Shown: positions 59,128 to 64,000 of the stretch, piece after piece
How the letters are laid out: each line of letters opens with the position of its first letter
How positions within the stretch are numbered: position 1 is the stretch's first letter
NCBI GenBank assembly: GCA_017882455.1
Contig: JADGPL010000011.1
Location: forward strand, 48,737 to 112,736
Direction: 5' to 3'
DNA: 64,000 nt
Source of the DNA: Solirubrobacteraceae bacterium
Lineage (GTDB): Bacteria; Actinomycetota; Thermoleophilia; Solirubrobacterales; Solirubrobacteraceae
Position numbers and translations under genes: made by a program
The notes under the pieces: generated by a model
Seen by the model: only the letters and a program-made list of their open reading frames with translations
The model's database searches: none
Told to the model about the DNA's origin: nothing

Positions 59128-60651
59128 ATGCTCGCAAGATCTCGCTCTCGTGTCACCGCGGCCGCGCTCGCGGGTGTGGTCGGCTATGACCTCGCCCAAC
59201 GCAGGCACGCGATCCTGCGCAACTTCCCGGTGCTCGGACATCTCCGCTACGTGCTCGAGGCGTTCGGGCCGGAGCTGCGCCAGTACATCGTCACCTCCAA
59301 CAACGAGGAGCGTCCGTTCTCGCGCGACCAACGGCGCTGGATCTACGCGTCATCGAAGGGCAGACCGAATGTGTTCGGGTTCGGGACAGACGATGAGATG
59401 GAGGCCGTCGAGAGCCTTTTGATCATCAAGCACTCGCCGTTTCCCGCACCCGCGCCGGCTGCGGGCGAGCCCGGCGGTGCGCCGATGTACGAGCTGCCAG
59501 CAGGCAAGCTGCTCGGGGGCGCCCACGGACGACGCGGCGCATTTCGCCCCGCCTCGGTCGTGAACCTGTCGGCGATGAGCTACGGCTCGCTCTCCCCGCC
59601 GGCCATCGAGGCTCTCAATCGTGGCGCGCAGATGGCAGGCTGTCTCCAGAACACGGGCGAGGGCGGATTGGCCCCGGCGCACGGCCACGGCGGAGGGCTC
59701 GTCTTCCAGATCGGGACCGGGTACTTCGGCTGCAGGGATGCCCGCGGGCGCTTCAGCCTCGAGCAGCTGCGCGAGCGCGTAGGGGAAGCCCCGGTGAGGG
59801 CGATCGAGATCAAGCTCTCGCAGGGCGCGAAGCCCGGGCTCGGCGGCCTGCTGCCGGCGGTCAAGGTGACACCGGCGATCGCCGCCATCCGCGGCGTGCC
59901 GGCCGGGATTGACTGCGTCAGCCCGCCGGCGCATTCGGCGTTCTCGGACGTCGATGGCTTGATCGAGCTGGTCGAGGCGATCGCGGCCGACACGGGCCTG
60001 CCGGTCGGCATCAAGTCGGCGGTCGGCGAGAGCGGATTCTGGGAGACGCTCACGGAGCGCATGGCCCAGACGGGCGGCGGACCCGACTTCGTCACCATCG
60101 ACGGCAGCGAGGGCGGCACGGGCGCGGCACCGCTTTCGTTTGCTGACCATGTGGCGCTGCCCTTCAAGCTCGGCTTCGCACGCGTGTACGGGAGCTTCGC
60201 GCGAGCCGGCCTGGCCGAGCAGGTCGTGTTCATCGGATCCGGCCGGCTCGGGTTCCCCGACTCGGCGCTGTTCGCCTTCGCGCTGGGGTGCGACCTCGTC
60301 AACGTGGGCCGGGAGGCGATGATGGCCATCGGCTGCATCCAGGCGCAGCGCTGCCACACCGGACGCTGCCCGGCCGGCGTGGCGACCCAGTCGCGCTGGC
60401 TGATGCATGGACTCGATCCGGAGCTGGGATCTTCCCGGGCAGCCAACTACGTGGTGGCGCTCCGTTCTGAGATCCTCGCCCTGGCCCGCTCCTGCGGCGC
60501 GGAGCACCCAGCGCTGGTCCGACCCGAACACATCGAGATCGTCTCCGAGCGCTTCGGATCGGCGCCACTGGTGGACGTGTTCGGCTACCAGTCCGACTGG
60601 CCGGTGCTCTCGGCGGACAGACGCGCGCAGATCGAATCCGGCAGCCGGTGA
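59128..60651 (+). CDS. FMN-binding glutamate synthase family protein
   Basis: TIM-barrel flavoprotein related to the FMN domain of glutamate synthase, 507 residues from the ATG at 59128 (ribosome site AGGAG). It has an N-terminal hydrophobic or amphipathic segment (about 8-24), RPASVVNLSAMSYGSLSPPA, NTGEGGLAPAHGHGGGLVFQ, the FMN region VTIDGSEGGTGAAPL and the Fe-S cysteines CIQAQRCHTGRCPAGVATQ. The amidotransferase domain is absent. Such stand-alone proteins occur widely in bacteria; their substrate is unclear. It follows badI by 97 bases without sharing an obvious pathway. Confidence 0.88.
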   Translation: MLARSRSRVTAAALAGVVGYDLAQRRHAILRNFPVLGHLRYVLEAFGPELRQYIVTSNNEERPFSRDQRRWIYASSKGRPNVFGFGTDDEMEAVESLLIIKHSPFPAPAPAAGEPGGAPMYELPAGKLLGGAHGRRGAFRPASVVNLSAMSYGSLSPPAIEALNRGAQMAGCLQNTGEGGLAPAHGHGGGLVFQIGTGYFGCRDARGRFSLEQLRERVGEAPVRAIEIKLSQGAKPGLGGLLPAVKVTPAIAAIRGVPAGIDCVSPPAHSAFSDVDGLIELVEAIAADTGLPVGIKSAVGESGFWETLTERMAQTGGGPDFVTIDGSEGGTGAAPLSFADHVALPFKLGFARVYGSFARAGLAEQVVFIGSGRLGFPDSALFAFALGCDLVNVGREAMMAIGCIQAQRCHTGRCPAGVATQSRWLMHGLDPELGSSRAANYVVALRSEILALARSCGAEHPALVRPEHIEIVSERFGSAPLVDVFGYQSDWPVLSADRRAQIESGSR

Positions 60652-60709
60652 GGCAAGCCAGACGAGCTAGGGTCTGGACACTCTCAGCAACAGAAAGGGA
60701 GGCAATGCT

Positions 60710-61168
60710 ATGGGCCACCTGGGCGGCAGTGCGAGCAGCGAGATCGACGCGCCCCTGGATAAGGTGTGGGCCGTCGTCGAGGACGTGCTCACGGCGCCGG
60801 ACTGGCAAGGAGGACTGGATGCCATGACGGCCCTCGAGCACGACGGCGAGGGCCACCCGACGCTGGTGGAGACCGAGAACGACATCAAGGTCAGGCGCAT
60901 CAAGGCGCAGGTCCGCTTCACCTATGAGCCCCCGACGCGGCTGAGCTGGATACAGGAGCGTGGAGACATGAAGTCGGTGGAGGGCTCGTGGGAGCTCGAG
61001 GACCTGGACGGTGGGCGCACGCGTGCCACCTTCCGTCTCGACGCCGATCCGGGACGAGTGCTGGGACTGCTCATCCGCGGCCCCGTCGAGGCGGCCACGC
61101 GCGCGATCTTCGTCAGCGGGCGCCCGGCTGAGCTCAAGCGCCGTGTCGAGGACCGCCAGCCGGGCTGA
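60710..61168 (+). CDS. SRPBCC (START-like) family protein
   Basis: Ligand-binding fold protein of 152 residues. Start ATG at 60710 has GGGAGG upstream. The helix-grip layout is visible: ASSEIDAPLDKVWAVVEDVL at the start, a central beta sheet with VRFTYEPPTRLSWIQERGDM and the long C-terminal helix LGLLIRGPVEAATRAIFVSG. It may bind a hydrophobic ligand such as a lipid or polyketide. The context gives no specific clue. Confidence 0.82.
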   Translation: MGHLGGSASSEIDAPLDKVWAVVEDVLTAPDWQGGLDAMTALEHDGEGHPTLVETENDIKVRRIKAQVRFTYEPPTRLSWIQERGDMKSVEGSWELEDLDGGRTRATFRLDADPGRVLGLLIRGPVEAATRAIFVSGRPAELKRRVEDRQPG

Positions 61169-61448
61169 GATCCCGAGACGCTGCGTACTGGCACCCAGCG
61201 CCAGCGGCCAGAGCAAGACCCGGCGAACGCTCGTTGATCGTCCGGGCGCAGGTGAGCAGGACGCCGGGTGATCTGTTGCGTAGCTTGGGCATGGCCACGT
61301 CCGAATTCTCTACGGATGGCACCGCCGGTGGGCCGGCCTATGGTCCTGTTCGAGGCGGTAGCAGGCGCGCGGGCGCCGAGTGCTCGTCGACAGGCTTCCG
61401 TGAATGCAGTGGTGGCGGGACGCAGGTCCCGGGAGGAGACAGATTCTA

Positions 61449-61748
61449 ATGCCAGAGACCGAGACCGAGGCTGGGGGCGGCGCAGTCGATCGGGCTACCG
61501 AGCTCTCCGAGGAGGTGTTCGCGTCAGTCGAGTCAGGGCAGCGGGCTGCGATCGGGGCGGTGCGCAAATTCGTCGACACCGTCGACGAGAAGTTGCCGTC
61601 GCTTGGCGATGAGCATCCGTCCAGGCGGCAAGACATCATTGACGCCGCCTTGGAGATGGCCGACCAGCTGGTCCACACGGAGTACGACTTCCTTCGCAAG
61701 GTCGCGCGCAGTGCAGGCAAGGCGCTAGGACCGGACGACGGGAAGTAG
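61449..61748 (+). CDS. Small helical hypothetical protein
   Basis: Not recognised. A 99-residue acidic, mostly helical protein from the ATG at 61449 with a strong ribosome site (GGGAGGAG). Two long amphipathic helices are visible (RATELSEEVFASVESGQRAA and RQDIIDAALEMADQLVHTEY). Size, charge pattern and position before a WS/DGAT acyltransferase gene resemble a phasin-like lipid-body protein, which is only a guess. The 280-base gap before it shows no promoter I can support. Confidence 0.65.
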   Translation: MPETETEAGGGAVDRATELSEEVFASVESGQRAAIGAVRKFVDTVDEKLPSLGDEHPSRRQDIIDAALEMADQLVHTEYDFLRKVARSAGKALGPDDGK

Positions 61749-61826
61749 GGCGCTTCTTGCGCGGCCAGCGCCCCGTCGGCCCCGCAAGGCTCCAAGCGGT
61801 CGACGCGGCGGGGTCGTCCCTTTGCC

Positions 61827-63323
61827 ATGAGCGAGCACCTCACACCCCTGGACGCGACGTTCCTCGAGCTTGAGGAGGCCGACGAGAGCGCACACATGCA
61901 TACCGGCGTGATCATGGTCTTCGATCCTCAGCCGGACGGCGGCTCGCCGTCGCGCGAGGAGGTGTGCCAGTACCTTGTGAGCCGGCTTGGGCAGCTGCCG
62001 CGCTACCGGCAGCGCCTGTCGGAGCCGCACACGGGCGGGATGTCGTGGCCCGCATGGCAGGACGATCCCGCATTTGACATCGGCAGGCACGTCGCCCGCG
62101 CGGCGCTCCCCGCCCCCGGAGGCGATGAGGAGCTCGCGGAGTGGGCATCGGGCTTCTTCTCGCAGCGCTTGGATCGCCATCGGCCACTGTGGGAGATGGC
62201 GCTCGTCGAGGGGCTCGCCAACGGCAGATGGGCAATCGCGACCAAGACGCACCATTGCATGGTCGACGGTGTCGGCTCGGCCGACGTCGGCCACCTGCTG
62301 CTCGACACCACCCCGGACGCGGCGCCGGTTGCTCCGCCGTCGCCGTCCTTCGCGAGCGGCGGCACGGCCGCTCCCAGCTCGCTGGCGCGTCTGGCGCACG
62401 CGTGGGCTGGGCTGCTACCGCTCGACACCATGCTCCACGCCGCCGAGATGGGAACCCATGGCGTGCTTCACCCGCGTGATGCGCTGCGCAGCGCGAAAGC
62501 GGCGGTCGCCGTGATCGTGCGCGAGGAGCTGCGCGCGGCGCCGCGCACGAGTCTCAATCGGCCGATCGGCACGCTGCGCCGTTTCGAGGTTGTGCGCGTC
62601 CCGCTCGCGGACCTGAAGGAGATCAAGAACTCTCTCGGCGGCACGATCAACGATGTCGTACTCGCGGTCACCGCGAGCGGCCTCAGGGCGCTGCTCCAGT
62701 CGCGCGGCGAGGCACTGCCCGCGGGGGGGCTGCGCGCAATGGTCCCGGTAAGCGTCCGCGCTGCCGGTGAGCATCTCGCGCTGGGCAACCGAGTCTCGTC
62801 GCTGTATGTGGAGCTGCCTGTGGCGGAGACGGATCCAGTGCTGCGCTATCGCGAAACCGTGGCCCGCTCGGAGTCGCTGAAGTCCGAGGGACGACAGGCG
62901 CTGGGCACCACTGCAGTGATCGAGCTGGCGGGACTGGCGCCACCGGTAATCCATGCCACCATGGCGCAGGCCATCTACGCCACCCGCCTGTTCAACGTGA
63001 CCATCACCAACGTGCCCGGTCCTCAGCAGACGCTGTACGCCTTGGGGGCGCCAATGCGCGAGGTCTATCCGCTTGTGCCGCTCGCCGCCGAGCACGCCGT
63101 CGGAGTTGCCGCGGCGAGCTATGACGGCAACGTGTTCTTCGGCGTGGTCGCCGACCGCGACGCCGTGCCAGACCTCGAGGTGCTGGTGCGCTCCCTGGGT
63201 GCGTCGGTCCAGGACCTTCTGTCTGCGGCCCGCGCGGACGGAGGGGTCCCAGCCGACGGCGCTCCTGGCGACTCGCGCCGCCGCCGAGCACGCGCGGCTC
63301 GCGATGCGAACGGCGTGGCCTGA
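61827..63323 (+). CDS. Wax ester synthase/diacylglycerol acyltransferase (WS/DGAT)
   Basis: Makes wax esters or triacylglycerols from acyl-CoA. The 498-residue protein starts with LTPLDATFLELEEADESAHM, has PLWEMALVEGLANGRWAIAT, the active-site HHCMVDG (HHxxxDG) near residue 149, GGTINDVVLAVTASGLRALL and NVPGPQQTLYALGAPMREVY. All are typical of the Tgs family of actinobacteria. Its C-terminal 35 residues are a disordered Arg/Ala-rich tail. It would store lipids in the cytosol. Confidence 0.93.
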   Translation: MSEHLTPLDATFLELEEADESAHMHTGVIMVFDPQPDGGSPSREEVCQYLVSRLGQLPRYRQRLSEPHTGGMSWPAWQDDPAFDIGRHVARAALPAPGGDEELAEWASGFFSQRLDRHRPLWEMALVEGLANGRWAIATKTHHCMVDGVGSADVGHLLLDTTPDAAPVAPPSPSFASGGTAAPSSLARLAHAWAGLLPLDTMLHAAEMGTHGVLHPRDALRSAKAAVAVIVREELRAAPRTSLNRPIGTLRRFEVVRVPLADLKEIKNSLGGTINDVVLAVTASGLRALLQSRGEALPAGGLRAMVPVSVRAAGEHLALGNRVSSLYVELPVAETDPVLRYRETVARSESLKSEGRQALGTTAVIELAGLAPPVIHATMAQAIYATRLFNVTITNVPGPQQTLYALGAPMREVYPLVPLAAEHAVGVAAASYDGNVFFGVVADRDAVPDLEVLVRSLGASVQDLLSAARADGGVPADGAPGDSRRRRARAARDANGVA

Positions 63324-63388
63324 TCGCTCAGGCCAGCACGGCAACGCAGCGACCGACGCCCGGCTCATCCGCGTATGCTCGGGAAGCG

Positions 63389-64000
63389 CTAGCTCTCCGT
63401 GAACCAGACTCCCTTGCGCGGTACCTTGGGCGCCTCCTGGCCGATCGCTCGGGTGAGCAGCCACAGATCGCCCAGGGCCGGATGGAGCATGGGCTTGCCA
63501 CTGGTCATCAGGCCGACCGAAAGCGCTCGCTCGGGGTCGGCCCAGCCGAGCACATTGGTGAAGCCGAGGTGGCCAAACGCCTCGTCGGTGTCCGGACCGA
63601 ACAGGCTGAACGCGCTGGCGCCCAGCATGAACCCGCTGGCGTGACGCAGCGGAGCCACCAGGGAGAAGTCGATCTCGCGAAACGCCCGCTCGGAGATCGC
63701 GCGGCGGATCGTGCGCGGCTCCAGGATGCGCACGCCGCCGAGCTCGCCGCCGGCGAGCAGCAGCTCGAAGAAGCGCGAGAGCTCATTCGCGGTCGTGACG
63801 ATATTGCCCGACGGCACGACGCCGGTCAGGAAGCGCCCGTCGTTGGAGCGGACGGTGACCTCATCCGGCGGGAGTCCGAGCGCGCGCTCCAGCACGGTGG
63901 AGAGCGGCGGCAGCGCGGGCGGTCCGGTCGGGTAGCTTAGGGCGACCCGCCCCACGTCCCTGGGGCTGACGCCGTAGTTGCCCCAGCGAAAGCCGAGCGG
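63389..64000 (-). CDS. Serine beta-lactamase-fold hydrolase, 5' end off the window
   Basis: C-terminal part of a class C beta-lactamase/esterase-like protein; the gene continues past position 64000 and the SxxK active site is not visible. Seen features are RWGNYGVSPRDVGRVALSYP (Tyr of the YxN/S region), GNIVTTANELSRFFELLLAG, the FGHLGFTNVLGWADPERALS segment (KTG-equivalent HLG) and the ending region. The frame stays open to the edge. It is convergent with WS/DGAT, 65 bases apart. Confidence 0.85.
   Translation of the reverse strand, partial: PLGFRWGNYGVSPRDVGRVALSYPTGPPALPPLSTVLERALGLPPDEVTVRSNDGRFLTGVVPSGNIVTTANELSRFFELLLAGGELGGVRILEPRTIRRAISERAFREIDFSLVAPLRHASGFMLGASAFSLFGPDTDEAFGHLGFTNVLGWADPERALSVGLMTSGKPMLHPALGDLWLLTRAIGQEAPKVPRKGVWFTES

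Noticed and set aside
1..64000. CRISPR arrays, insertion sequences, prophage or attachment sites
   Set aside because: No regularly spaced repeats, transposase or integrase genes or terminal repeats were seen anywhere in the window.

Overview
This is a high-GC window (GC-rich third codon positions nearly throughout) with tightly packed, often overlapping genes. It most likely comes from the actinobacterial class Thermoleophilia, order Solirubrobacterales (Conexibacter/Patulibacter/Baekduia-like). The reasons are a flagellar cluster without genes for outer-membrane rings, two large secreted proteins of a type I associate with this group, several apparently leaderless genes, and actinobacterial families such as the Ddn-type nitroreductases and WS/DGAT. 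The lineage is inferred from gene content; no rRNA or tRNA gene was found.

The left half (1-30.2 kb) is one flagellar regulon in two divergent blocks. The minus-strand block reads, in transcription order, flaG-like, fliD, fliS, a FliT-like gene, flgB, flgC, fliE, fliF, fliG, fliH, fliI, fliJ, a lytic transglycosylase, fliK, flgD, a TIGR02530-type gene, flgE, flbD, motA, motB, fliL, fliN, fliM, fliO, fliP, fliQ, fliR and flhB, which runs off the left edge. The plus-strand block is fliA, flgF, flgG, a FlgJ-like rod gene, flgN, flgK, flgL, fliW and csrA. A GT2/TPR glycosyltransferase lies between the blocks. Three sites of the form TAAA-N15-GYCGAWCA (flaG, flgB and flgF leaders) look like FliA promoters. 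Flagellin, flhA, flhF and chemotaxis genes are not in the window. FliM carries a second SpoA domain and lacks the usual N-terminal CheY-P binding motif.

From 30.7 to 40.5 kb the minus strand holds a MurD2/MurL pair (alternative route to D-Glu in peptidoglycan), an acyl-CoA dehydrogenase, two large secreted proteins and a small secreted protein of unusually low GC.

From 40.8 to 47.4 kb the plus strand holds a glyoxalase-fold gene, then a coupled operon of a papain-like cysteine-hydrolase candidate (probably DUF6885), a glutamine-synthetase-like ligase and an M20 amidohydrolase. A Ddn-type nitroreductase, an HhH-GPD protein, an MFS transporter and YjbQ follow. The three-gene operon is the best candidate here for an undescribed pathway.

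From 47.4 to 64 kb is mixed metabolism: ppdK divergent from a flavin-dependent oxidoreductase across a MarR-like operator, a GST-like gene, a bicupin, a phosphoribosyltransferase-hydrolase fusion with an erythromycin-esterase-like gene, a CFA-type methyltransferase and a nitroreductase that both appear frameshifted, a badH-badI pair, an FMN glutamate-synthase-like protein, an SRPBCC protein, a small helical protein, a WS/DGAT acyltransferase, and a serine beta-lactamase-fold gene cut by the right edge. No non-coding stretch exceeds 300 bases.
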